Part shown: positions 1 to 5,391 of the stretch, one piece after another
Layout: each line of letters opens with the position of its first letter
Position numbering within the stretch: the first letter of the stretch is position 1
Assembly (NCBI GenBank): GCA_017883125.1
Contig: JADGOD010000122.1
Coordinates: forward strand, 1-6,960
Source: Acidimicrobiales bacterium
Lineage (GTDB): Bacteria; Actinomycetota; Acidimicrobiia; Acidimicrobiales; RAAP-2
DNA length: 6,960 bases
Reading direction: 5' to 3'
Made by a program: the position numbers and the translations under genes
Notes under the pieces: model-generated
What the model was told of the DNA's origin: nothing
Databases searched by the model: none
What the model saw: only the letters and a program-made list of their open reading frames with translations

Positions 1-30
1 AAGAACGAGATCCAGGAGGCGAAGAACTGA
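1..30 (+). CDS. C-terminal end of an upstream gene (partial)
   Basis: The first frame reads nine codons (KNEIQEAKN) and then TGA at 28-30. The stop shares its last base with the ATG of the next gene (TGATG), a common sign of translational coupling in an operon. Nine residues are too few to assign a family. The call rests on this junction and on the good ribosome binding site embedded in these last codons, so the upstream gene is probably the previous member of the same operon. Confidence 0.5.
   Translation, partial: KNEIQEAKN
14..19 (+). promoter_or_regulatory. Ribosome binding site AGGAGG for the 113-aa gene
   Basis: A perfect AGGAGG lies 10 bases before the ATG at 30, inside the end of the upstream gene. 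It supports that start codon and translation coupled to the upstream gene. Confidence 0.6.
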
Positions 31-371
31 TGACTGCTACCACCGCACTGCTGCCGAGCGAGTTCTCGGACCTTGAGCCCTTCGCCCAGGACTGGTGCCT
101 GGCCACGGAGACGGAGCGCTTCGCGAAGCGCATGTCAAGCGAGATGGACGAGCTGCAGGCCTTCTACGACGCTGCCCTCCCGCGGCTCGATGCGGCCAGG
201 GAGTACCTGGACAAGCTCGACATCCACGACCTGCCCGATGACGCGTTGAACCTGCTCAACCTGCTGTTCTCGCTCATCGTGATCTCCTTCTCTGTCGAGC
301 TGTGGCGCCAGCCCAACGTCCCCGACACTGGGGCCGCAGAGGTGATCGCCTGGTTGGAAGCGCCACTGTGA
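30..371 (+). CDS. Conserved-looking hypothetical protein, 113 aa, coupled to an amidohydrolase
   Basis: The family and function are unknown; I can name no characterised homologue. The ATG at 30 follows an AGGAGG by 10 bases and overlaps the upstream stop by one base. The protein is acidic and probably mostly helical. Residues 14-35 contain LEPFAQDWCLATETERFAKR, and residues 36-65 look like a charged amphipathic helix. Residues 72-91 are strongly hydrophobic and end in VELW. That stretch could be a membrane segment, but the soluble, charged flanks and the absence of a signal peptide make a buried helix or a partner-binding helix more likely. Its stop overlaps the GTG start of the amidohydrolase by four bases (GTGA), so the two are probably made together. 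I infer, without proof, that it is an accessory or subunit-like partner of that enzyme or of the upstream gene product. Third-position GC and the coupling at both ends make it a confident gene. Confidence 0.85.
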   Translation: MTATTALLPSEFSDLEPFAQDWCLATETERFAKRMSSEMDELQAFYDAALPRLDAAREYLDKLDIHDLPDDALNLLNLLFSLIVISFSVELWRQPNVPDTGAAEVIAWLEAPL

Positions 372-1612
372 GCTCTGCGGTGACCGTCCTTCGGGCTGAT
401 CGCTGGGTCGACATCACCGCCGGCGAGGTTCTCTCGCCGGCGGTGATCGTCGTAGAGGGCAACCACATCGCCGCGGTCAACCCGGCCGAGGTCCCCGCCG
501 GCGCCACCGAGATCGACCTCGGTGACGTCACGCTGCTCCCCGGCCTGATGGACATGGAGGTGAACCTCCTCATCGGCGGACCCGAGACGCCGACCGGACT
601 CCCGCTGCCGCTGCACGGGGTGACCGACGACCCCGTCTACCGCTCGCTGCGTGGTGTGTACAACGCCCGCACAACCCTGATGGCCGGCTTCACCACGGTG
701 CGCAACCTCGGCCTCATGGTCAAGACCGGCGGCTACCTTCTCGACGTCGACCTGATGCGGGCGATCGACGCCGGCTTCGTGGAGGGTCCTCGGATCGTCC
801 CGGCCGGGCACGCCATCTCTCCCACGGGAGGGCACCTCGAGCCGACCATGTTCCGGGGCCTGGCCCCCCACATCATGCCGCTGAGCGTCGAGGAGGGCGT
901 GGCCGACGGCGTCGCTGAGGTTCGCAAGGCCGTCCGCTACCAGCTCAAGTACGGCGCAAAGGTGATCAAGGTCTCTGCGTCTGGCGGCATCATGTCGGTC
1001 AGCGGCCCTCCTGGTGCGCAGCAGTACTCAGATGAGGAGCTCGTCGCCATCGCCGATGAGGCCCACCGGGCCGGTGTCCGAGTGGCGACTCACGCCCACG
1101 GCGATGCGGGCATCCGGGCCTGCATCCGGGCAGGTATCGACTGCATCGAGCATGGCTCGCTGGCCAGTGACGAGACCCTCCAGATGATGGTCGACCACGG
1201 GACCTTCCTCGTGGCGACCAGCTACCTCTCCGAGGGGCTCGACGTCTCGAAGGCCGGACCCATACAGCAGGCCAAGGCCGCGGAGCTGTTCCCCCGGGCG
1301 CGCGCAGCGCTCGGCAAGGCCATCAAGATGGGCGTGAAGATCTGCACCGGCACCGACGCGCCGGCGATCCCCCACGGCGCCGGGGCCAAGGAACTCTGGG
1401 CGCTGGTCGATCGGGGCATGACGCCGATGCAGGCGCTCCAGGCCGCCACGATCACGAGCGCGGAGCTCATCCAGGCGGACGACCGCGGTCGCCTCGAGGC
1501 AGGGCTGCTGGCCGACATCATCGCGGTGCCCGGCGATCCCTCGCGGGACATCACGCTCGTCGAGGACGTCTGCTTCGTCATGAAGGACGGCCAGATCTAC
1601 AAGGGTGTCTAG
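368..1612 (+). CDS. Amidohydrolase family protein (imidazolonepropionase-like, metal-dependent hydrolase)
   Basis: A 414-residue TIM-barrel hydrolase of the amidohydrolase superfamily, subgroup of imidazolonepropionase/prolidase-like cytosolic enzymes. I chose the GTG at 368, which overlaps the previous stop as GTGA. The upstream in-frame ATG at 302 lies inside the previous gene, and its extra 22 residues do not resemble the family. Order of elements: a small beta-sandwich start (residues 5-55), the PGLMDMEVNLL strand (about 58-68), VIKVSASGG with the lysine expected to bridge metals (K201), HAHG (H242, H244), EHG (H262), GTDAP (D330), and a C-terminal beta-sandwich ending LLADIIAVPGDP...VMKDGQIYK. 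The notable deviation is the first metal motif: the usual HxH reads E64-V-N66. The other ligands are intact, so the enzyme may bind a single metal, use a different geometry, or belong to a subfamily with its own ligand set. The family hydrolyses cyclic amides, peptides or related C-N bonds; the substrate here is unknown. It is probably in one operon with the small protein upstream, and a hairpin follows its stop. Confidence 0.9.
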   Translation: MSSAVTVLRADRWVDITAGEVLSPAVIVVEGNHIAAVNPAEVPAGATEIDLGDVTLLPGLMDMEVNLLIGGPETPTGLPLPLHGVTDDPVYRSLRGVYNARTTLMAGFTTVRNLGLMVKTGGYLLDVDLMRAIDAGFVEGPRIVPAGHAISPTGGHLEPTMFRGLAPHIMPLSVEEGVADGVAEVRKAVRYQLKYGAKVIKVSASGGIMSVSGPPGAQQYSDEELVAIADEAHRAGVRVATHAHGDAGIRACIRAGIDCIEHGSLASDETLQMMVDHGTFLVATSYLSEGLDVSKAGPIQQAKAAELFPRARAALGKAIKMGVKICTGTDAPAIPHGAGAKELWALVDRGMTPMQALQAATITSAELIQADDRGRLEAGLLADIIAVPGDPSRDITLVEDVCFVMKDGQIYKGV

Positions 1613-1621
1613 GTACCTCGA

Positions 1622-1649
1622 GGACCGTCCCGAACTCGATGGGCGGTCC
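1622..1649 (+). promoter_or_regulatory. Hairpin between amidohydrolase and dioxygenase genes
   Basis: GGACCG (1622-1627) pairs exactly with CGGTCC (1644-1649). Inside it, CCC (1629-1631) pairs with GGG (1641-1643), leaving a T bulge and a nine-base loop. It starts nine bases after the amidohydrolase stop and ends eight bases before the ribosome binding site of the next gene. There is no T-run, so it is not a classical terminator. It could weaken read-through, stabilise the upstream mRNA end, or be incidental in GC-rich DNA. Confidence 0.4.
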
Positions 1650-1657
1650 CCTTGGAC

Positions 1658-1665
1658 GGAGGTGA
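1658..1665 (+). promoter_or_regulatory. Ribosome binding site GGAGGTGA that fixes the dioxygenase start
   Basis: GGAGGTGA matches the 16S rRNA 3' end over eight bases. Its GGAGG core sits seven bases before the ATG at 1670. The in-frame TTG at 1652 lies upstream of this site and would place it inside the coding region, so ATG 1670 is the likely start. Confidence 0.75.
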
Positions 1666-1669
1666 ACAC

Positions 1670-2503
1670 ATGAGCGAAGTTACAGCGAAGAAGCTTTCGG
1701 AGACGGTGGGTGCAGAGGTTTTGGGCGTCGACCAGGACCGGATCCTCAGCGACGAGGCGCTACCGGCCTGGTGCCTCAAGACCCTTGAGGAGAACGGTGT
1801 CCTCGTCTTCCGCGAGCTCAACATCGACGACGAGACCCAGCGGGCCTTCAGCCAGAAGCTGAACGAGGCCGACGGCGCGCCGTCAGGCGAGGCGCCGCCG
1901 ATCTACCGGATCACCCTCGATCCGAACCTGAACGCGTCGGCGGAGTACCTCAAGGGCGCCTTTCTGTGGCACATCGACGGGGCGACCGACGACGTCCCGT
2001 CGAAGGCGACGCTGCTGAGCGCGCACGTCCTCTCCGCCACCGGCGGGGAGACGGAGTTCGCCAGCTGTTACGCCGCCTATGACGATCTCAGCGACGAGGA
2101 GAAGGAGCGCTACGGCCAGTTGCGCGTCATCCACAGCTTCGAGCACGCGCAGCTCCTTGCGAAGCCGGACGCCACTGACGAGGAGCGGGCTTTCTGGCGG
2201 CAGCGGACGCCCGAAAAGGCGCATCCGCTGGTCTGGCACCACCACACGGGACGGTGCTCGCTCGTGCTCGGTGCAACTGCCTCGCACGTGGAGGGCATGG
2301 ACCGCGAGGAGGGCGAGGCCCTGCTGGTCGAGCTCTTGGAGCGTTCGACCCGGCCCGAGCGCGTGTACGTCCACGAGTGGAGCATGGGTGACCTGGTCAT
2401 CTGGGACAACCGCGGCGTTCTGCACCGCGCTGCCCCCTACGACCCTGCATCCGGTCGGGACATGCACCGGACGTCGCTCATCGGCGACGAGCCGATCCAG
2501 TAG
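1670..2503 (+). CDS. TauD/TfdA-family 2-oxoglutarate-dependent dioxygenase
   Basis: A 277-residue non-heme Fe(II)/2-oxoglutarate oxygenase, of normal length for the family. The iron ligands are visible: H101 and D103 in LWHIDGATDD, and the distal H252 in NRGVLHRAAPYD. R267 in MHRTSL lies 15 residues after the distal histidine, where the 2-oxoglutarate-binding arginine is expected. The jelly-roll strand with GGETEFASCYAAYDDL follows the first motif as it does in TauD/TfdA. Enzymes of this family hydroxylate a carbon, often next to a heteroatom, so that a sulfonate, ether, sulfate or amine group is released; others simply hydroxylate. Both the metal and cosubstrate sites look intact, so it should be active. 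The substrate cannot be inferred. It follows the amidohydrolase by 57 bases on the same strand and may share its transcript, though the hairpin between them could separate expression. A gap of 184 bases follows it. Confidence 0.92.
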   Translation: MSEVTAKKLSETVGAEVLGVDQDRILSDEALPAWCLKTLEENGVLVFRELNIDDETQRAFSQKLNEADGAPSGEAPPIYRITLDPNLNASAEYLKGAFLWHIDGATDDVPSKATLLSAHVLSATGGETEFASCYAAYDDLSDEEKERYGQLRVIHSFEHAQLLAKPDATDEERAFWRQRTPEKAHPLVWHHHTGRCSLVLGATASHVEGMDREEGEALLVELLERSTRPERVYVHEWSMGDLVIWDNRGVLHRAAPYDPASGRDMHRTSLIGDEPIQ

Positions 2504-2616
2504 CTGGCAGCGGAGGGCGGCAAAGCCCAGCCGGGCACGACCATCCTTGGGACGGCCCGCCAGGTGGGCGTGTCGCCGCCGTTCTCCTGGAGCTCGGATG
2601 ACTCCTGCGCCAACTG

Positions 2617-2622
2617 TAGGGT
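2617..2622 (+). promoter_or_regulatory. Weak candidate -10 box (TAGGGT) ahead of the SnoaL-like gene
   Basis: TAGGGT preceded directly by TG resembles actinobacterial -10 elements (TANNNT) and lies in the 184-base gap between the dioxygenase and the SnoaL-like gene. I see no convincing -35 hexamer at 16-19 bases upstream. I saw nothing else in this gap apart from the repeat at 2657-2672 and the ribosome binding site at 2676-2681. Confidence 0.2.
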
Positions 2623-2656
2623 GAAGCCGGCAGAGGGTGCAGCGACGAGTTGAGTC

Positions 2657-2672
2657 GAGGTGGTCCACGGAT
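2657..2672 (+). repeat. Short direct repeat, copy 1 (GAGGTGGTCCACGGAT)
   Basis: These 16 bases upstream of the SnoaL-like gene recur with one change (T to C at the fifth base) at 3136-3151, directly before the first acyl-CoA dehydrogenase. It ends 15 bases before the start codon at 2688. It could be a duplicated translation leader, a regulatory site, or chance similarity around a Shine-Dalgarno-like core. Confidence 0.4.
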
Positions 2673-2675
2673 ATG

Positions 2676-2681
2676 AGGAGG
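2676..2681 (+). promoter_or_regulatory. Ribosome binding site AGGAGG that fixes the SnoaL-like start
   Basis: A perfect AGGAGG lies six bases before the ATG at 2688. In-frame ATGs at 2637 and 2673 lie upstream of or abut this site and have poorer leaders, so 2688 is preferred. Confidence 0.75.
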
Positions 2682-2687
2682 AATGAC

Positions 2688-3125
2688 ATGGCGGAACAGA
2701 TCGATGACATCATCGAGATCGAGCAGTTGAACGCGCGCTACGCGGTCGGGATGACGAAGAACGACGTCGATGCGGTGATCGAGGTGTTCACCCCCGACGG
2801 CACCTACAGCGCCTTCGGCGAGACCTACGCGCTGACGGACTTCCCCGTGCTGGTCGAGGCGGCGCCCAAGGGGCTCTTCCTCACCGGCACCCCCGCTCTC
2901 GAGCTCGACGGCGAGGTGGCCAAGGGCGAGGTACCGCTCTGCTTCGTCGATCAGACGACGCACGATATGCGGATCGGCTGGTACACGGACACCTATCGGC
3001 GCACCGCAGCCGGCTGGCGCCTGGCGACGCGCTCGATGACCTTCCAGAGGAAGAGCGGGGTTGCGGACTCGGGGCGGCCGCACGATCCCACCCGACCGCT
3101 GCCTGCGGGCACGGACCCCGAGTAG
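2688..3125 (+). CDS. SnoaL-like / NTF2-fold domain protein
   Basis: A 145-residue single-domain protein of the SnoaL-like (NTF2-fold) superfamily, cone-shaped alpha+beta barrels that act as cyclases, dehydratases, ketosteroid isomerase-like enzymes or binding proteins. Diagnostic features are the first helix with EIEQLNARYAVGM (residues 10-22), then KNDVDAVIEVFTPDGTYSAFG (24-44) with the conserved D26, F34 and D37-G38. Later strands carry RIGWYTDTYRRTAAGWRLATRSM, the usual last two strands with the GWR turn. The tail after about residue 124 is proline-, aspartate- and arginine-rich and probably disordered. I cannot point to a catalytic histidine. The gene follows a 184-base gap and is separated by only 24 bases from the acyl-CoA dehydrogenase pair, so it probably serves that pathway, perhaps as an enoyl-CoA hydratase-like or isomerase step; this role is inferred from context. 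SnoaL-fold proteins beside heteromeric ACADs are familiar in actinobacterial steroid catabolism. Confidence 0.88.
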   Translation: MAEQIDDIIEIEQLNARYAVGMTKNDVDAVIEVFTPDGTYSAFGETYALTDFPVLVEAAPKGLFLTGTPALELDGEVAKGEVPLCFVDQTTHDMRIGWYTDTYRRTAAGWRLATRSMTFQRKSGVADSGRPHDPTRPLPAGTDPE

Positions 3126-3135
3126 CAGCGTCGTA

Positions 3136-3151
3136 GAGGCGGTCCACGGAT
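3136..3151 (+). repeat. Short direct repeat, copy 2 (GAGGCGGTCCACGGAT), overlapping a start codon
   Basis: It matches 2657-2672 at 15 of 16 positions. Here its last two bases are the first two bases of the ATG of the acyl-CoA dehydrogenase, and its GAGGCGG is the only Shine-Dalgarno-like sequence for that gene. Confidence 0.4.
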
Positions 3152-4280
3152 GGAGATCGACGCGTTCCGCGCAGCCCTCGACGAGTGGCTGGACGAGCAC
3201 GAGGCAGCCCTCGCCCCGAGTCACGCCGGGCTCGGGACCCTCGACGAGGAGATGGCGCAGCTGGCGAAGGTTCGCCGCCTCGTCTACGACGCCGGATGGT
3301 CGCGCTATGGCTGGCCCGAGCGGGTCGGCGGCCTCGGTGGCTCCGGCCTGCTGCGGGCCTATCTCGGCGAGGTGCTGACCGCACGGGACCTCATCGAGGC
3401 CGGCATCTACTCCATGCCTGAGGTGCTGGCCCCGACGATGATCGACTTCGCGTCCGAAGCCCTCGCGGCGGAGATGGTCCCAAAGCTCCTGCGCGGGGAC
3501 GAGGTCTGGTGCCAGGGCTTCTCCGAGCCGGGGACCGGGAGCAACCTCGCCGCGCTGAGCTGCCGTGCCGTGGCCACCGACGAGGGCTGGCGCGTGTCGG
3601 GGCAGAAGGTCTGGACGAGCCTCGCGCAGTACTCGGCGCGCTGCGTCCTGCTGACACGCACGGGAGACGCGGACTCGGCACACCGGGGTATCACAGCGCT
3701 CTTCGTCGACATGGACTCAGCCGGGATCAGCGTCCGGCCCCTCGAGACGATGCACGGCCTGGAGGAGTTCTCCGAGGTCTTCTTCGACGACGTCCTCGTT
3801 CCCTTCGATCGCACCCTCGGCGAGCGGGACCGCGGCTGGTCGATCGCGATGGACCTGCTCCCCTACGAGCGGAGCACGTCGCTCTGGCATCGCGGTGCCT
3901 TCTTGCACCGGCGCTTCGGGCAGCTCCTGTCCACGGTCGATCCCGAGGCCCTCGACCCCCGACGGGTCGGAGAGGTGGCCCAGCTCCTCTACGCCTTCAG
4001 GGCGCGCTCGAGGGCGACCCAGCGCCGGCTGGCCATGGGGGAGACGCTCGGTTCCGAGACCTCCATAGACAAGCTGCTGGTGTCGACGGCGGAGCAGGCG
4101 GTCTTCGACCTCGTCGCCGAGGGGCTCGCCTCAGCGGTGACGATCGGCGACGACGCGCAGAGCAGGCGCTGGCGCGCCGAGTTCCTCTACTCGCGCGCTT
4201 CGACCATCTACGGGGGGACCATCGAGATCCAACGCAACATCGTCGCCCGGCGGCTGCTCGAGCTCGGGAGCGACCGCTGA
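3150..4280 (+). CDS. Acyl-CoA dehydrogenase, FAD-binding subunit
   Basis: A 376-residue acyl-CoA dehydrogenase, full length for the family. It oxidises an acyl-CoA thioester at C2-C3 using FAD and passes electrons to an electron transfer flavoprotein in the cytosol. Visible in order: an N-terminal helical domain with GWPERVGGLGGSGLLRA; WCQGFSEPGTGSN (residues 120-132), with asparagine where aspartate is more usual; the flavin-contacting WTS (155-157); the middle beta domain HRGITALFVDMDSAG; MHGLEEFSEVFFDDVLVP; and the C-terminal helices ending ASTIYGGTIEIQRNIVARRLLELG. The position that carries the catalytic glutamate in medium-chain enzymes is glycine here (Y354-G355-G356-T357). The likely base is therefore E240 in LLPYERSTSLW, the helix G position used by isovaleryl-CoA-type and several steroid-type ACADs; this is inferred. 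Its stop overlaps the start of the second ACAD gene as TGATG. Its ribosome binding site is weak (GAGGCGG), so it may depend on translation from upstream. Confidence 0.93.
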   Translation: MEIDAFRAALDEWLDEHEAALAPSHAGLGTLDEEMAQLAKVRRLVYDAGWSRYGWPERVGGLGGSGLLRAYLGEVLTARDLIEAGIYSMPEVLAPTMIDFASEALAAEMVPKLLRGDEVWCQGFSEPGTGSNLAALSCRAVATDEGWRVSGQKVWTSLAQYSARCVLLTRTGDADSAHRGITALFVDMDSAGISVRPLETMHGLEEFSEVFFDDVLVPFDRTLGERDRGWSIAMDLLPYERSTSLWHRGAFLHRRFGQLLSTVDPEALDPRRVGEVAQLLYAFRARSRATQRRLAMGETLGSETSIDKLLVSTAEQAVFDLVAEGLASAVTIGDDAQSRRWRAEFLYSRASTIYGGTIEIQRNIVARRLLELGSDR

Positions 4281-5245
4281 TGGACGCCGCTGATCTCGAG
4301 CTGTTCGAGCGCAGCCTGCGCCATGCCCTGGCTGATCACGAAGGGCCTGGGCTCGACGAGGCGTTGGAAGCGCTGGGCTGGCGCGACGCGCTCTCGATCG
4401 AGCCCCAGACGGCCGTGGCGGTCCTCTTCGAGCTCCTCGGCGCCGAGAACGCCACATCCTCGGCCCTTGATCAGGTCCTCACCGCCGCTGCCGGTCTTGA
4501 CGATGAGGGCGCGGCGTGCCTCCTCCTGCCCCCGCTCGGTCGAACCGATCCGCCCGGCCAGCTGCAGGATGGCGCGTGCGTCATCCGGGGCCTGGCCGGT
4601 AGCAGCCTCCACCACCGCGATGCCGTCGTGGTGGTGGCACGCGACGCGAGCGGTGGCTGCGTCGCCCTCAACGTTGCAAAGGCCGAGCTCGAGGTCCGGC
4701 CCATCGAGGGCCTCGATCCTGCGCTGGGGCTGTCCGAGCTCAGCGGCACGATCCCCCTCGGGAGCCATGCGTCAGAGCTTGGCGCGGCCGACTGGAGCGC
4801 CGCCGTGGCCCAAGGGAGCCTCGCCCTCGGTCATGAGCTGGTCGGAGCGGGGAGGGCGATGCTGGAGCTCGCCCGGAGCCACGCGCTCGAGCGCGTCCAG
4901 TTCGGACGTCCCATCGGCTCGTTCCAGGCCGTTCGCCACCGGCTGTCCGACTCGCTGGTCGCCATCGAGGCCGCCGACGGACTGCTCGCCGCGGCGTGGG
5001 AGGACGGGACGCCGCTGACGGCCTCGATGGCCAAGGCCTTCGCCGGGCGATCGGCCCGCACCGCAGCCGGCCACTGCCAGCAGGTGCTTGCCGGCATGGG
5101 CTTCACCGCCGAGCATCCCTACCACCGCTACCTTCGCCGGGTGATGGTCCTCGACCAGCTCCTCGGGGCGAGCAGCAGCCTGACCCGCCAGCTCGGCGAG
5201 GACCTGCTCGGGGATCGCCGGCTGCCTTCGCTGTTCCCGCTCTGA
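4280..5245 (+). CDS. Acyl-CoA dehydrogenase-like partner subunit (short, divergent N-terminus)
   Basis: A 321-residue ACAD homologue, about 55 residues shorter than its neighbour. The frame is open far upstream (from 3509), but the ATG at 4280 overlaps the previous stop (TGATG), and the family-like sequence begins here. The N-terminal half is divergent: there is no SEPGxGSD flavin/substrate motif and no WTS. The C-terminal half is typical, with ARSHALERVQFGRPIGSFQA (F208-G209-R210), whose arginine normally contacts the FAD of the partner subunit, and GMGFTAEHPYHRYLRR (E278-H279-P280). This pattern, with tight coupling to a complete ACAD, matches the heteromeric enzymes described in mycobacterial cholesterol degradation (ChsE1-ChsE2, ChsE4-ChsE5), in which two homologous subunits share one active site per pair. 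I infer an alpha2beta2 complex in which this chain completes the FAD site and shapes the substrate pocket. The C-terminal IYGGT-type motif is absent. A hairpin follows the stop. Confidence 0.9.
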   Translation: MDAADLELFERSLRHALADHEGPGLDEALEALGWRDALSIEPQTAVAVLFELLGAENATSSALDQVLTAAAGLDDEGAACLLLPPLGRTDPPGQLQDGACVIRGLAGSSLHHRDAVVVVARDASGGCVALNVAKAELEVRPIEGLDPALGLSELSGTIPLGSHASELGAADWSAAVAQGSLALGHELVGAGRAMLELARSHALERVQFGRPIGSFQAVRHRLSDSLVAIEAADGLLAAAWEDGTPLTASMAKAFAGRSARTAAGHCQQVLAGMGFTAEHPYHRYLRRVMVLDQLLGASSSLTRQLGEDLLGDRRLPSLFPL

Positions 5246-5256
5246 TGACCCGCCCT

Positions 5257-5289
5257 GGGCCCGCTGTCGACGTCTCGACCGGCGGGCTC
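5257..5289 (+). terminator. Candidate terminator hairpin after the acyl-CoA dehydrogenase pair
   Basis: GCCCGC (5259-5264) pairs with GCGGGC (5282-5287). The stem extends inward through T-G/C-G and TCGA (5267-5270) with TCGA (5275-5278), with one bulged C and a four-base loop CGTC (5271-5274). Two further weak pairs extend it outward. It starts 12 bases after the stop. No T-run follows, which is common for actinobacterial terminators, so function is probable but not certain. Confidence 0.5.
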
Positions 5290-5308
5290 AGCGCTTGTCT
5301 GCTCCGGT

Positions 5309-5338
5309 GTGACGCCGCAGGGCGGAGAGGCGTATGGT
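5309..5338 (+). promoter_or_regulatory. Candidate promoter for the Amidohydro_2 gene
   Basis: GTGACG (5309-5314) and TATGGT (5333-5338) are separated by 18 bases; each matches four of six bases of the sigma-70 consensus. It lies between the hairpin and the next gene and would give a leader of about 45-50 bases. Together with that hairpin it suggests that the last gene is transcribed separately. Confidence 0.35.
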
Positions 5339-5379
5339 GACGGGCAAGACAATGAGTGGCTCACGGGCCTTACCGATCT

Positions 5380-5384
5380 AGGAG
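5380..5384 (+). promoter_or_regulatory. Ribosome binding site AGGAG that fixes the Amidohydro_2 start
   Basis: AGGAG lies seven bases before the ATG at 5392. The in-frame codon at 5356 lies upstream of this site, and its extra 12 residues do not look like the family. Confidence 0.7.
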
Positions 5385-5391
5385 TGGGGAT

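Noticed and set aside
302..367. ATG at 302 as the start of the first amidohydrolase
   Set aside because: It lies inside the upstream gene and adds 22 arginine/glycine-rich residues before the family-like sequence; the GTGA overlap at 368 is the better start.
2079..2624. Plus-strand 181-codon frame within and after the dioxygenase gene
   Set aside because: It is a serine/arginine-rich shadow frame of the dioxygenase, whose iron and 2-oxoglutarate ligands are all intact in the other frame.
2478..3683. Open minus-strand frame of 401 codons, antisense to the SnoaL-like and ACAD genes
   Set aside because: The translation is rich in R, G, A and L without any motif, and the plus-strand genes here have clear family motifs.
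3509..4279. Upstream extension of the second ACAD frame
   Set aside because: It overlaps the first ACAD completely and reads as arginine-rich shadow sequence; the TGATG junction marks the real start at 4280.
5245..5340. 31-codon ORF overlapping the second ACAD stop as TGATG
   Set aside because: Its codons run through the hairpin and the promoter-like sequence, it has no recognisable motif, and TGATG arises easily here by chance.
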